Shown here piece by piece: positions 1-12,901 of a stretch of DNA of 64,000 nucleotides. The notes beneath the pieces were generated by a model, which had not been told where the DNA came from, did not search any database, and was given only the letters and a program-made list of their open reading frames with translations. The stretch comes from Sceloporus undulatus. Lineage: Eukaryota > Chordata > Lepidosauria > Squamata > Phrynosomatidae. The stretch is from positions 118,218,133 through 118,282,132 of the forward strand of contig NC_056527.1 in NCBI RefSeq assembly GCF_019175285.1, given 5' to 3'. Both the position numbers and the translations under genes were made by a program. How positions within the stretch are numbered: position 1 is the stretch's first letter; each line of letters starts with the position of its first letter.

Positions 1-149
1 TTGTAGGTTTTCAATTGTAATAAAATTTTGTAAATATTCGTATGGGAAAGAACTCAAATTGGCCTTTACTTGTGTTTGTTAGTTAGTATTCACCGCTATT
101 TCACACCATTGCCTTTAGAAAATTCAATACAACTTCTTCAACTCTTTCT

Positions 150-2500
150 TACAGTGTTTAAATTATTTCGTAGCATGGGTCAGAATGTCCATATTAAGCT
201 TAGATAGAAGTTCATATCCATTCATTCCAACCTGGACAGTTTTTGCTTTTTCATTTTGTGCAAAGCAAACTCGAGCCAATGTTATTTAGATAATACACAA
301 AATTTCTTCTCAATACTTTTATGTCATGCGTCAAAATGCCCAACAGATAAACCTCTGGTCTCAATTGTATTTTTTCCCCAAATATCCTCGATTTGTTTAT
401 TTTATCATTTCCAGTATTTCTTGCCTCTTTGCAAAACCACCAGCACAATGGTTGTAGAACGTTCCAATTCTTTTTTACACTTCCAACATAAAATTATTAT
501 TCAATTTGTACATTTTTGCAATTTTTACAGGTGTCATATACCACTGGTAAAATATTTTTAAAAATTTTCTCTTAAACTCTGGGAAACTGTATGGCTCAAA
601 TTGTTCTTCCATGTTTTTCCCCACTATTTCCTGCCCATTTGATCATATGTTCTTTTCACCCACTCTGCTCCATTCGAAGTTAATAGAATTTTATATAAAT
701 TTTTTCCCCCAATTAGTTTCCACATTTATCTTCCAATATTAGTTTTATTTATTATTTTATTATTATTATTTTATTTATTATTACCTTTATTTCATGAAAG
801 CGCGTTCTGTGTTCCTTGAGACTTTCTACTCTTTTGTTCTTTGGAATCTTTGTTTAACCCCATCTCACTAAAATCTGGTTGTATGCAAACCAATTGATTT
901 TCCACCCTCCCTATTGAGTTTTCTACTACTCGATTTCAAATGGGTTTTATTCCCCATTTGTTTCTAACTAGGTCCCTATATCGAGCCATCTAGTGTCTAC
1001 AATCATTTCTTCCTATAGGAAATGCTCCTGAGGCGAAACCCAAACTTCAATTCCATGCTTATTCCTTCTTTTATATTTGTTCCAGATTTTGATAGCGGTT
1101 TTTTGTAATACAAGTTTGTTAAATTCTCATTAATTTTTTCTTTTTCGTTATAAGTAGGCATGCCATCCAAACGGTATTGCCATCGCTTTCATAGCTCTAA
1201 TAGTTGTGATTCTCTAGGGTATCCACTCTTTGAGCCACTTAATCCACAAGCTCAAATAAAGCTAAATTAAATTGGTAGATTGTAGCCCTCCTCTATTTTC
1301 GAATCTTGCAAATATTTTAAATGTAACTCTAGGTTTCTTCCCTTGCAATGAATTGCGTTACACCCACCCATCTTTAACGGGTTTTTCTGATTGTGTTAAG
1401 GGTGCATGTGAAATAAGAATATATCTTCGGCAGGATCATTCAGTTATACTAGCAACCTCCCATTAGAATAAGGCAATTTATTCCATTAGCAAATACTCTT
1501 TGATTTAGCCAAACTTTCATACTATTTTCATATAAACAATTTATTTTGTTTGTCATTTGGAGGCCCTAAATATTCACTTTTTTCTCAATTTTAATACCGA
1601 TTACCTCCAATCTCTTCTGATCTTTTTCCTTCATGTTCTTTGTCAATATCGCTGATTTCCTTATTATTATCCTACAACCCGTATAACCCCAATTTATCTA
1701 GACATCTCTGTAATTGCTTCTATATTATAGAGGGGATCTTCAATAAACATGGATGATATCGTCCGCAAATGCGCCTGATCTTGTAAGTTTGTATCTTCAT
1801 TTTGTACCTCCCATTTGATCGCACGTATTTATTTTTTCAGAAGTTCTCTATTAGTAAAAATAGAAGAGGGGGCGAGGGCATCCTTGCCTCGTGCCTCCTC
1901 TTTATATTTATAACATTAGATTTCTCTCCATTACTCTGATCTGGGCTTCTGATCCTTATATATTTTCCTATCCAATTAGTATAAAATTTGGTCCGGCCTG
2001 AATTTTTTTCAACACCTCTGACAACAGCCCATTAACTGAATCAAAGGCCTTTTCCAAAAATCTATAAACAATAATCCTAATTGTTTATTATTATGGATTC
2101 ATAATATTCTAGAATGTTTAACAAAATTCTTGAGTTTTCCCTCATGTGTTTTGTGGGAGAAATCCTCTCTGATCTTCATCAATCAATTCTTTAGACCATG
2201 TTTTTTACGTTGGGTTAAAAATCACCAGTAAAGATTTGTAATATGTTTAACAAAAGCTATAGGGAGCGATATTTTGGGTTACCAAGATGTTCTTTCTTTT
2301 CGGCTATAGTCATTATATTGTTCTTTCCACAAGTTTTTGGGAGAATCTTACTTCCTAGAGCTTCGTTCATAATCATTTCAGGATGCCTACCAATTCTTTC
2401 TTGAATGTTTTATAAAACGCAGCAGTTAGTCCATCGCTTACTTTCCCTAGTTTGCTCCGATCTATGCCTCCCAGACTTCTTGAGTAGGAATTGGTTGGTC
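150..2500 (-). mobile_element. L1-clade LINE remnant, antisense
   Basis: Read on the minus strand, this AT-rich stretch gives pieces of an L1-type reverse transcriptase. The reverse complement near 1740-1775 encodes a GAFADDIIH active-site motif. Near 1830-1900 it gives a degraded GCPxSPxxF-like block, and near 2030-2060 a KAFDSVNGLL block. The order of the blocks fits L1 ORF2 running right to left. The frame is broken throughout and no long ORF survives. The outer limits are approximate, and the part left of about 1600 is assigned mainly by base composition and weak C-terminal resemblance. Confidence 0.6.
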
Positions 2501-2852
2501 TAAATATGTTCTTTGTTCGTCTGTTAATATCCTATTTTGGAGTGGACACTTCAAGTGCTATGCTTTGTGGGGGGGGGGGGTTGGTACTTAGCCCAAGAGA
2601 GAGACATAATTTGTTCAGGCACAGTGACCTCGGGAGGTCAGCCCAAAATAACCACCGGCACGCAATCTCACATAACTCCCCGAGGCATTTCAAATGGGTT
2701 TTTGTTTTTATTTTGAGGGAAAAAAAGCAAAATACATGCATGCACACACACATACACACACAAGCATTCGTACAATACATACAAGAGGTACGTAAAAAAA
2801 GGTGGGTTGGTGAATAAGCTGTAAAAGCTATACTAACGGTAATCATTTCCTA

Positions 2853-4038
2853 GATGTCATGCCAGACAAACCTAACTCTCTTCTTTGTAAAATGACCATC
2901 TTGGTGATGAAGGGAATGTGTGGATGTGTATATCTTGATTTCATATAGGCCTTTGACAAAGTTCCCCATGACATTCTTGCAAACAAGCTTCTAAAAAGGG
3001 CGGCTAGACAAGGCAACTGTTAATGGATCTGTAATGGTTGACCGGCCGAACCCAAAGGGTGCTCAACAATGGCTCCTCTTCATCCTGGAGAGAAGTGACA
3101 GTAGTGGGTCCCGCCAGGGCTCTGTCCTGGGCCCGTGCTATTCAACATCTTTATCAATGACCTGGTGACAGAAATTGGGAGCATACTTATCAAATTTGCA
3201 GATACACCAAATTAGGAGGATAGTATTACTGCAGAGGACAGGATCAAGATCAAAATGGCCTTAAGAGATTAGAAAGCTGGGCAAAGCTACAAACAATTTC
3301 AACACGAGAAATGTAAGGTACTGCCACTAGGGTGGAAAAATGAATGGACAGATATGGATGGCGACACCTGGCTGAAGAAAGTATGTGTGAAAGTGGATGC
3401 GGAGTCCAAGAAGGCCACAAGTTGAACATGAGTCACAGTGCAATGCGGCAGCTAACAAGGCCAATGCTATTTTAGGCTGCATCAATAGAACTTAGTGTCT
3501 GATCAGGGAAGTAATAGTGCAGTCTATTCTGCTCTGGTCAGGCCCACCTGGAATATACTGTGTCCAGTTTGGGCGCCACAATCAGAAAGGACATTGAGAA
3601 AATGGAGCCATGTCCAAAGGAGGGTGAAAAATGGTGAAGTCTGGAAACCTGCCCTATGAGAAGATTAGGGAGCTGGGGATGTTTAGCCGGAGGAAAAGAA
3701 GGTTAAGAGGCGATATGATAGCCCATTTAAATACTTGAAGGGATGTCATATTGGGGAGCAAGCTTGGTTTTCTGCTGCTCCAGAAAACAGGACCCGGAGC
3801 ACTGGATGCAAGCTGCAGGAAAAGATTCCATGAACATTAGGAGGACTTCCTGAGAGTAGGGTTGTTCGACAGTGGAATGACTCCTCCTCGGAGGGTGATG
3901 AGTCTCCTTCCTTGGAGGTCTTTAAACAGAGGTGGATGGCCATCTGTCAGGGATGCTTTGATCTGATTTCCTGCATGGCAGAAGAAGAAGGGTGTGGCTG
4001 GATGGCTAGTGGTCTCTTCCAACTCTACGATTCTATGT
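2853..4038 (+). mobile_element. CR1 LINE, 5'-truncated, sense
   Basis: The 5' half encodes broken CR1 reverse transcriptase: an AFDKVPHDIL block near 2950 and a QGSVLGPxxFNIFINDL block near 3110-3170. The 3' half is the usual CR1 tail. It has the phrase about 'pass the group AND mass of cattle'-free noncoding consensus typical of reptile CR1: the [10 protein letters not shown]-encoding block near 3690, then the terminal AACTCTACGATTCTATG. It interrupts copy A between sequences that are contiguous in copy B near 21455, so it landed after the duplication. The reading frame is broken in many places. Confidence 0.85.
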
Positions 4039-5077
4039 TCTAGGAATGTTCTTGATTCCAATTGCTGAGGGTCTGCAAGGGAACGGAAAGTGGGTTTGTT
4101 GAGTATATTGAGGGGTTTAGCCATGTAAACCAACAGAGTTTCTTCTGCACGGGCTGACGCCAAAGAACATAAATATCAGGGCGGACATTTATACTGAAAT
4201 TGTTGCTTTCGGACAGAGACTGAGAGTTTCAAATGGTTTAAATCGCTTAGTGTGTTTCCTGGGTGGGAAAGAATTTTCTGGATCCAAACTGATGCAGTGT
4301 ATGCTTGATGAAAATACTCGACAGAGTGATTAGCACCACCGGCTCTCAGGTCCTTCTTGGCTCTGAATTCCCGTCCGTGTCATAAGCCAATGTACAGCGC
4401 GATCTGGAAACAACACTTCCAGATTCAGCTCAACAATAACATAGCAGAGTATGGAAACAAATATCCAGATATAGGTTTTGGCAATGCACTGACTACTGTC
4501 CACACTTAAAAGTACTCACAGACACAGTTGATTTCACCCAAGTCCTTGGAGGTTTCCATCTGAGTTGCAAAATATACAAATATTTGCAAGCTCTCTGACT
4601 TCCACAACTTCCCATCTCTTGTCACCACAACTCCAATCCAATCCACACCATCCGCCAGTGAGGTGTATACTGATTGGTTGTGGTCATCTCGGTGGGTCAA
4701 ACAGCATGAAGTGAACTCTGCCAGTTGCATCATGCCTTGGGCTCTGACTCTGTATTCAATGGCAGCCACAGGATAGGGCCACCTGTCAATCAAAATATTA
4801 CATCATATTTAATGGATATTTTTTCAAAGCCCTTTGACTACTGCTTCGATTGTTCCCTTAAGCAGTTCCACTACAATCTCTTCTTTCCTCCTGTCAGTAG
4901 GGATACAATTGTTCCATGGATTTGGGGACATCTGCAATAGTGTCAGGCTCGGGTCACTCTCAGCAACTTTATTAATTTAATATCAAATGGGGGGTTCAAA
5001 GGGCTAAATCTTGGGGGTAAACCCCTCCTCTCTTAATTCTGATTATCATTCTTGACTGTGATTGTCCTTCTTTACAG

Positions 5078-5798
5078 AAAACTTGTGAGTCATGACAGAG
5101 TCCACACAAGAAAGAAGTCACATAAATGCCAGCATTGTGGAAAAAATGTTGCTTGCAAGTCAAACCTAGTGCACATCAGAGGAGTCCACACAGGAGAAAG
5201 CCATACAATGCCAGCATGTGTGGGAAATGTTTTCCTTGGAAGTCAAAGCTAGAGATACATCAGGAGTCCACCACAGGAGAGAAGCCATACAAATGCCAGC
5301 ATTGTGAGAAATGTTTTACTTCGAAGTCACACCTAGTGGACATCAGAGAGTCCACACAGGAGACGAACATACAATTCCAGCATTGTGGGAAATGTTTTCC
5401 TTGGAAGTCAAAGCTAGAGATACATCAGAGAGTCCACACAGGAGAGAAGCCATACAAATGCCAGCATTGTGGGAATTTTTCCTTGGAAGTCAACGCTAGA
5501 GGATACATCAAGAGTCCACACAGGAGAGAAGCCATACAATGCCAGCATTGTGAGAAATGTTTTACTTCGAAGTCACACCTAGTGAGACATCAGAGAGTCC
5601 ACACAGGAGAGAAGCCATACAAATGCAGCATTGTGGAAATGTTTCCTTTGAAGTCAAAGCTAGAGATACATCAGAGAGTCCACACAGGAAGAAGAGCCAT
5701 ACAAATGCCCGCATTGTGAGAAATGTTTACTTCGAAGTCACACTAGTGAGACATCAAGAGTCCACACAGGAGAGAAGCCACTCAAATCTCAGCAGTAA
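5078..5798 (+). pseudogene. Broken C2H2 zinc-finger exon (paralogue of the 22777 exon)
   Basis: An acceptor (TTCTTTACAG) is followed by a finger array homologous to the intact exon at 22777-23594, and the matching stop lies at 5796-5798. About eight finger units are visible, but they fall in three frames. Several units have lost a base or part of the CxxC...HxxxH frame, and the first finger reads CGKNVACKS with a shortened histidine end. Fingers alternate between a [10 protein letters not shown] type and a TSKSHLV type, three times each, unlike the intact array. The polyadenylation hexamer of the paralogue (AATAAA at 24102) is AATAGT here (near 6295). No KRAB exon accompanies it in the window. 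It is a duplicated pseudogene. A short truncated product is possible but unlikely. Confidence 0.85.
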
Positions 5799-6665
5799 AC
5801 TAACATTGTTTTTGTCAATGAAATACAAAAAGTATATTTTCAATCCAATGGTGCAAGAAAAGGCCCTTGTGTTTGTGTGTTATGTTTGTCTGTTTATATG
5901 CTGTTTACGTTTTTAAGTAATAGTTTGTTAATTAAATTGCTATATTTAGATAATTGCTTCAGTTATAAACTTGGCTTGGGATTAGGTCATAGTATAGACA
6001 GCTAGATAGGGTGGTGCTGGGATTTTTTTACGACTGGCTAGAATAGTTATGGGAATGATAGCTTTTGGAAAGTGTGGGATGTTGTCTGAAGAAAGGTGGG
6101 GGCAGGTATAACAGAAAGGGCTAGGTTCTGGGAATGCAAAGGGGACTTGTTCCTTTTGGGGCATAGACTTTGCGCATGTGGAGGGGGCAAGGTTTGGTAG
6201 AAGGTGGAGGTTTAGGTGTTGGGGTTTCAATGTGTTCTTTGTCTTGGAGAGGACAGTTCTGGTTTGAACACTGAATTTCTGATAATGTGTTCTCAATAGT
6301 TATTTTTGTTTTCATGTGTTGGACTCTTTGATGCACAGAAGTTCTGAATATGCACAAAAATACACTTTATTCTCTCATCAGTCCTCAGCTCCATTCCCAG
6401 CCATAAGAAGAACAGAGGCAAACACACACAAACACATACCAAACAGACAGATAGAGCTATTGTACAAAGCAGAGCCTTCCTTCCTTCCTTTCCCTCCTGA
6501 GTCCGCTCCTCCTTGGGCTCCATTCTGGCATCTCAAGTCTCCACAAAAGAAGAGGAAAGAAAGGAAAGAAGGGTGCACTCCTTCCCTTTCCGCAAAGGCT
6601 GTCAACAGAATAAGCCTCAGCAGCAGCAGCAAGGCCCTGGCGTCCCTGCATGCTCAGGAGGGCCT

Positions 6666-7630
6666 TTGGGCATGTGCACACGCTCAGTCGAGGCCCTGAA
6701 GCCATTGCTGCCCACACCGTCTCTTAGAGGGAGGAAGAGTGGAAGTGGGGGAGAGAATGTATGAGAAAAAGGGGGGCAGGGGCACTGAGGAGAGGCATGG
6801 CCATGGGGGAAGGGGCAGGTCCTTAAGATGTAAAAAGGGCTTTGAGGAGCCCCTCCCTCCGGAAAGTGGGCAGAGGAGAGACCCTCCCTCTCTTCTCCTG
6901 TTTGGGGGGAGATAGGGTTCGCAAGCCCCCTCTTCATCTCTGGGAAGGGGAGGCTCCATTCAAAAGATTTTGTGACAAATAAAAAGCATCAGATGCATAG
7001 GCTTCAATAGTTGGAACAACAGCTTTTGGGGGGGGAAGGGGTTTTCCCTGGGGAAGGGGCTCTGTCTGTGGGGGAGAGAAGAGCCCAGATTTAGGCCAAA
7101 GCCAAGACAGGCAGATGGAGGACCTCAAGCCCCTTCTGGGGAGATGGTACCCCCTGGCAACTAGGTTAGAGGCCCAGGATCTGAATTAGTCCCCCCACAA
7201 CACACACACAAACGCCCTTTACTACCCTTACAACAACCCTGCCAGCTCAGTTCATCCTTCTGGGAACATGCAGAAAGGACATGGAAGCCATTGTTAGTTC
7301 TTTGCCTGAAAGTCCCTTCATTGAAGGGGTGGAGGTTAAAGGAAGAAAGAAGGAAAAGTGCCAAGGGAAGAGATGGCATAAGAGGGCTGCTGAAAGACAG
7401 GGGCATTTGGATAGGACTCCCTCAGCACCATTTTGGGAAAGAGGGCTCTGCTTGGACAGGAGAGAAAGAGAATGTGCTCATTTGGGGAAAAAATTAGGGT
7501 CCCTATATTGGGCCACATTCTCCTCTGCCCTGGAGCTCTCTTTTGAACCCCATTGACAGGGAGGATCTAGACCATGCCCTCCCAGGAAAGGAAGCCCCCT
7601 CCCTTTGCAGGACCCATAGACGGAGGGAAA
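6666..7630. other. Purine/pyrimidine-rich interval, no gene seen
   Basis: The stretch consists of GGGA/CCCT-rich blocks with a short CA-like run near 7200. Open frames occur on both strands but they overlap each other, lack splice context and have low-complexity composition (Pro/Ser/Gly/Lys). I see no recognisable protein or repeat family here. Confidence 0.5.
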
Positions 7631-10600
7631 GATAAGAGTGATAAAGAGGGGAAATCCCTTGGAGTGGATGGATTTACAGTAGGTATTATAAAATATTTCA
7701 AGGGGAACCAGTGGATCCACTATATAAATTGTCTATCCATTAATGCAGAGGGGATTCCCGAATCATGGGAGCTAGCGAGTATCACTTTAATTCCCAAAGA
7801 AGGAAAGGACAGCTTGTTAATGACTAATTATAGATCAATTGATTATAAGATATTCACACACAAATACTGGCCAGCAGACTGAAGGGAATTTTGAATTCGA
7901 CAATTGGGAAGGAGCAAAACGGGTTTTACTGGGCAAAAAGATTGGAAACAATATCAGAACGATTATCAATTGTCTTGAATTTTACCAGGTCAATAATGAG
8001 AATAAATGTGCCCTAATTGCTATTGACACGGGGAAACTTCGACGGCGTGAATGGGATTTTTTTGATAGAGTGGTAAAAAGTATGGAAATGGGAGACAATA
8101 AGGCAAATATATAATCGGCAAAGAGCTTAATTATCAACGGAGAAAGATCCAAAGGATGTATGGTAAAAGGGCACAAGGAGGATGCCCGATATCACTGCTC
8201 TTATTCTTGAGTGATGGACATTTGATTTACTCTGTTAAAGGTAATCCAATATAAAAGGGATAACAGGAAGGAAAGGAAACCAAGATAAGAGCGTTTGCGG
8301 GAGACGTGTAACAGTTTGGAAACCCAAATCGGGGCAGAGATCCGCTGCTACAGGAATTAAACAAATTCGACAGATTCACAGGACTGAAAATCAATAAAGA
8401 CAGAAGTGTTGATAACTAAAAAAATATGACGAAGAGGTAGAGGAATGAAAGAGGAAACGGGCTTCCAAGTAGGAAAGAAACTGAGGTTTTAGGAATTTGG
8501 ATGTCTAAAGACAATAATATTTAGGGGTATGGAAAGACATAAGAGAAAATTTAAGGAGATGGAAATGGTTAAATCTTTCACTACGAGGCAGAATTGCCAT
8601 CATCAAAATGGCAGTTCTACTGAAAATTATGTGTCTGCTACAAAATTGCCAATAGAGATTAAGGATAAGATATTTAAAGGTGGGAGCCGAGCTAAAAAAA
8701 TCCATTGGAAAGGGCACAAACCTCGGATTAAATGGGAGGAGCTCAAGATGCTTCAGAGAAGGGTATTCGCTCCCAGACTTCAGATTATATTATTGGCATG
8801 TAATCTAATTTGGATCCAAACTGGATTAATTAGAGCACAAAGAAATGCTTGATCTAGAGGATGTGCAGTTAAGTTTGGTTGGCAGGCCTTCTTATGTTAT
8901 GAGAAGTTGGGGATGAATAAAGATTTCAATAACATCCCATGAGGAAATCTTTACTACTCACTTGGAACAAGATTTAAAAGACATTTTATTTTAGTCACTA
9001 CTCGGACATCGGCCCAGAAGGCACTCTCGTAGATGGATAGCACATCATTGGCTCACTTACAAACATTGGCTTAAGAAGGATCAATCAGGAATTGGATGAT
9101 AAGATCTAGGGAAGATATAACAAGGATGGACATAATAGACAGTGGTTAATTCCTACCAGCTAAAGCAAAGATTTCTGGTAGACAAAAAACAATAGGGATC
9201 AAGCCAGACTAAATGATTGGATGATTTGTTCTGGCAACCTGATAAGAAAAAGATATCCAAACGACACAAACTACTGTTGAGGAGGAATATGGAACAGGAG
9301 ACTGTAAAAGAGTATTGGGAAACGGCGCAGGTATGGGATGCAAAATTGAAATGGAAGAATGGCAAAACGTCTGGAGTGAGAAATACCTTACAGTAGCGCA
9401 GGATCTAAAAGGAATCACATGAAAATAATGAACAGGTGATATTATACTCACTGGAAGCTAAACAAACCTTTAATCAGCAGGGGAATTGTTGGGGGGTGAT
9501 TGTGAAAAGGAAAACATCTATCATAGATGGTGGCCTAGCAGGGAAATTCAGCATTTGGGAACAAAGTACATGACTCAATACAGCAGATATTGGGAATAAA
9601 ATTCCCAATGAGCCCTAGTTCTACTTAATGAATATAACTTCGATTTTAAGCCCAGGACGAAGACAATATTGGGGTTATATTATATCTTGTACACAGCAGC
9701 TAGAATTGAATAGCAAAGTTATGGAAGTCAGATGAGACTCCAGACGGGGAAAATTGGATGCAGAGGTTAATGATTACAGGGAACGGGACAAATCTCTTGT
9801 AGGGCTCAGAATTACGATATGGAAAAGAGAGAGGGGGAAAAGAAGGGAACTTAACTGAAGCTCATTGAGGTCTGAATACGGGAATTGAATCTACAAAAGT
9901 CTGCTCTTCAAAAATTTGTTTAAATGTGTATTTTATTTCCTGATTATTATAGTCAGTAGAAGAAAGTTTGAGTCTCCTGCTTAAAGTAAAGCAAGATAAA
10001 GAAGGAATCGAATACTGCGAAGTTATGCCGACGATATTTTGACAATAGATAAGAAATAAATGGAAATGATATTATCAATAAGATAAAGAAAGAAATAACT
10101 CTGTTGGAAATGTGGGTCAGCCCCAGCATCTTATTAGATTCTTGTGGTGTCATGCGAAGTAGTAACTAAAACATTCTGGGACTATAGTAAAGGAAATAAA
10201 TACAATTCTAGATATCAGTTTACAGAAAACACCCAAAATGTTTCACTTATATGTTTGAAGATAAGTTTGAGATACATGTCATTAGCTGCCAAAATCCTTT
10301 ACACAAAAAATGGGAAAACAAGGGGGACCTTCATTGGAAGGATGGGTTGACTATTTGTATAGCTATTGCAGATGGATAGGCTTATTACCATGATGACACA
10401 ATACTTTGGAGAGACAATAGTTGAAGGTTAGGATAAAGTTTTGGATTGTCTCAAATGAAATGGGAGATTTATTAATAGTGCTGTGTTGTCCATAATGTTA
10501 TCTGGTTTTTCTTTTTCTTTTCTCTCCCTCTTTTATCTCCTCCCCTCTTATAGAAAACTGGAACGGAGAAGAAATTAAGGAATATTCCCATAATACACAT

Positions 10601-11225
10601 TTAGTTGTGTGTGGTGTGTGTATAAATTTGCTCTTATTCCTAGAGGGAATAGGAAATGAATCAGGTATAGATTGACTAGTGATGAAATGAGTGACAAGAT
10701 TTTGATAGTATCTGGTGTTACAGAACAAGGGTGGCGGAAGTCATTTTCCATTATTCCGTATCGTTTTTTATTGCTTTGGTATATTTCATTTTCTTTTTTT
10801 TTCTAGTATTTCCCTTTTTGCACTACGTCTGTATTATTTTTGTACATGATTGTATATGGATATTAAGAAGAAAAGAAATCAAATCAAACTATGAACTTAA
10901 AACATAAGGGAAAAAGATCAAGATAGAACAAGAGAGATCGGACTCAAATACATTAATTTATCTGATAGAAAGTATAAGACACGGTGGTGAGCAAACAGTA
11001 AATAAGCGGATGAAGACAAACTCGAAGAACGAACGAAAAGTCCGATCGGAGGGAACATCATTTCCAGTTCAGATAATATATTCAATGCTTCTTTAGATTA
11101 TTACTTTTTGGTTTTCTTTTCCACCTTACCTGAGTTGTATTTCTTTTTTTCCTTTTGGTATATGATTATCTTGTTATGTTTTATGTTGAGGTTTTAAACC
11201 AATAAAAAATCAATTAAAAAGAAAA
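7630..11225 (+). mobile_element. L1-clade LINE remnant(s), sense
   Basis: Conceptual translation gives L1 ORF2 blocks in order: LGVDGFTVGIIKYF near 7660; SWELASITLIPKEGKDSLL near 7770; then KIGNNIRTIINCLEFYQVNN (7940-8000) and CALIAIDTGK with a degraded AFDRVEWDF block (8010-8065). A broken RRGCPxSxLLF block follows near 8180. Post-RT sequence (KLPIEIKDKIFKG, KPRIKWEEL) lies at 8640-8760. A second YADDIL motif appears near 10020, so two overlapping or nested copies are likely. The 3' end is an A-rich tail near 11205-11225. Many stops and frame changes; not active. Confidence 0.75.
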
Positions 11226-11582
11226 GAAATGGAAGATGGGAGACCGGTCTGTAATTGTTCATCTCAAGGAATCTAGGAAAAGCTTTCCATAAAAGGCCGT
11301 AACACCGCTTCTTTTAGCAAGATGGAAAATAAAGCCTCCCTAAGAGATGCATCTATGATATATCTCAGGTGAGTCCTAAGTGCATCTCCTCCTTGAGGAC
11401 CCGCTATGAAAGGCAAGGATCCAGAGGGCAAGTGTTTCTTCTCATTTCCAGGAGCGTGACCACTCCTTAGTATCACAGATTCAAAACTGATCCAGTATGA
11501 TCTCTTTCACAGAGTCAATGGAAACCTGACCTATGGCCTCTGCACATAATGCTGGCATCCAAGTCAGGTCTTATCCTGAAAG

Positions 11583-11873
11583 CAGGGGTCCTCAAACTCA
11601 GGCCTCCAGAATGTTTTGGACTTCAGCTCCCAGAATCTCAGATCATTGGCCAAGCTGTCAGGGAGGGCATTATGAGGTAGGAAGGAAAATTTGCATGTGG
11701 ATGGTGATTGGCTGCAGGGACAAAGAGAGGGAGGAGCTTTTGTGGGGCTCTGGAGTCTATTGATTGAACTGTAGACTACTAGGTAGAAGGAATTTGCATG
11801 TCTGCAGTGATGGCTGAGGTCTTCTGGGAGGATGAAGTCCAAAAAACCTGAGGCTGGAGTTTGAGGACCCCTG
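11583..11873. mobile_element. hAT-like non-autonomous DNA transposon
   Basis: The ends form an inverted repeat: CAGGGGTCCTCAAACTC at the left and the complement of it (GAGTTTGAGGACCCCTG) at the right. The CAGGGG terminus and an imperfect 8-base flanking duplication (CCTGAAAG / ATTTAAAG) fit hAT elements. It has no coding capacity. Inner GTTTTGGACTTCAGCTCCCAG is shared with other copies near 26760 and 58260. Confidence 0.7.
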
Positions 11874-12440
11874 ATTTAAAGCATCACAGGAGCTGTGATA
11901 GTCTTTACAAGGTCCTGGGGGTGAGAATCAGTCTGGTCCAAGATACCCCACCTCTCTTCAAACAGTCCCATTATGCTTTCCTTCCTTGCCACCTTCCTTC
12001 TTCCTTCTTCCTTCCTCCTTCCTTCCTTCCTTCTCCTCAGCAGCCAGCAGAGAGCTGACCAGCCAGAAGAAACCCTTTCTCTTCCCCAATTCCTCAGAGG
12101 CAAGGCAGAAGTGAGAGGGGCATGGCCAGGACTGTAGATCCCCCCGAGGCCAAGGACGCCAGCCAGAGACAGCCTTTCTCCCTTAACATCCCTGGCTCCC
12201 AGTGGCAGGACGCAAGTGGTGAATGGTGGGTGAGGTGTGGGTGCCACTTTAAAGGGTCCCTTCAGTCTGCCCGGGAACAACTCTCACCTCCGAGGACAGA
12301 TTATGCCAAACTGCCTGGTAACTTTTTCCTTGTGACTTTCATTTCAAATGTTCTTGACAGATCGTGGTGGGACACTTGGAGGGAGATGGGCATGGGCAAG
12401 GAGGAATATTATTCAGATAGGAAATTGGGGGGGGGTTGAT
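11874..12440. other. Non-genic interval with a (TTCC)n tract
   Basis: A TTCC-type pyrimidine microsatellite occupies about 11976-12035. The rest is single-copy-looking sequence with an unsupported ORF near 12122-12439. No domain or splice context is visible. Confidence 0.5.
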
Positions 12441-12494
12441 ATTGACTGTGGAGCGGCTATACAAGATGTGCATGGTGTGCCAACAGAGTGAAAT

Positions 12495-12740
12495 GTCATT
12501 ACAGTGCAAGGAGAGATTGATGTTTGATATCTATCTCCCCTTCCATTCATGCTGCTATCCCAAAAGAGCTGGAGAGCACACCAAACCAATACAGAACCTT
12601 TCCAAATACATAAAACACGACCAATATATAATCCAAATAAAAATTGCTTGTAAAAGCAAATTTGAGTCTTGACTGGTCATTTGGGACCCTCTTAAGTCTT
12701 CCTTTTCCGTCTTCTGAATTCGAGCCCATTTGAATGTCCT
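12495..12740 (+). mobile_element. Possible L2-type LINE fragment
   Basis: Sequence around 12535-12600 (CCCCTTCCATTCATGCTGCTATCCCAAAAG...) matches the complement of 24905-24950, which lies beside the endonuclease start of an L2-like LINE. It is short, non-coding here and assigned only by that internal similarity. Confidence 0.4.
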
Positions 12741-12901
12741 TCGCCTTGAAACCTCCCTCCGAAATACGATGTCTAGATGTGAATTATTCTTTTACAATTT
12801 AAGTAAAAAAATAAAGAAACTGCAATTTTTTCCATTTGATTTTACATAGAAAATTTGTCTACTTCTCTTACTATTTTGTAAGGTTAACAACTGAAGAAAT
12901 A

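Larger units (their letters stand above)
2540..6665 (+). repeat. Copy A of a duplicated zinc-finger segment
   Basis: This segment is collinear with 20690-24475. Shared landmarks are the start near 2545 (matches 20695 and onward), the block near 4050-5065 (matches 21460-22740), the zinc-finger exon (5078 versus 22777), the 3' untranslated sequence (5799-6310 versus 23595-24150) and a final block near 6580-6660 (versus 24390-24470). Copy A carries a CR1 insertion that copy B lacks. The KRAB exon is not part of the duplicated unit inside this window. A (CA)-rich tract and a poly-G run (2569-2580) lie near its start. Confidence 0.8.
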
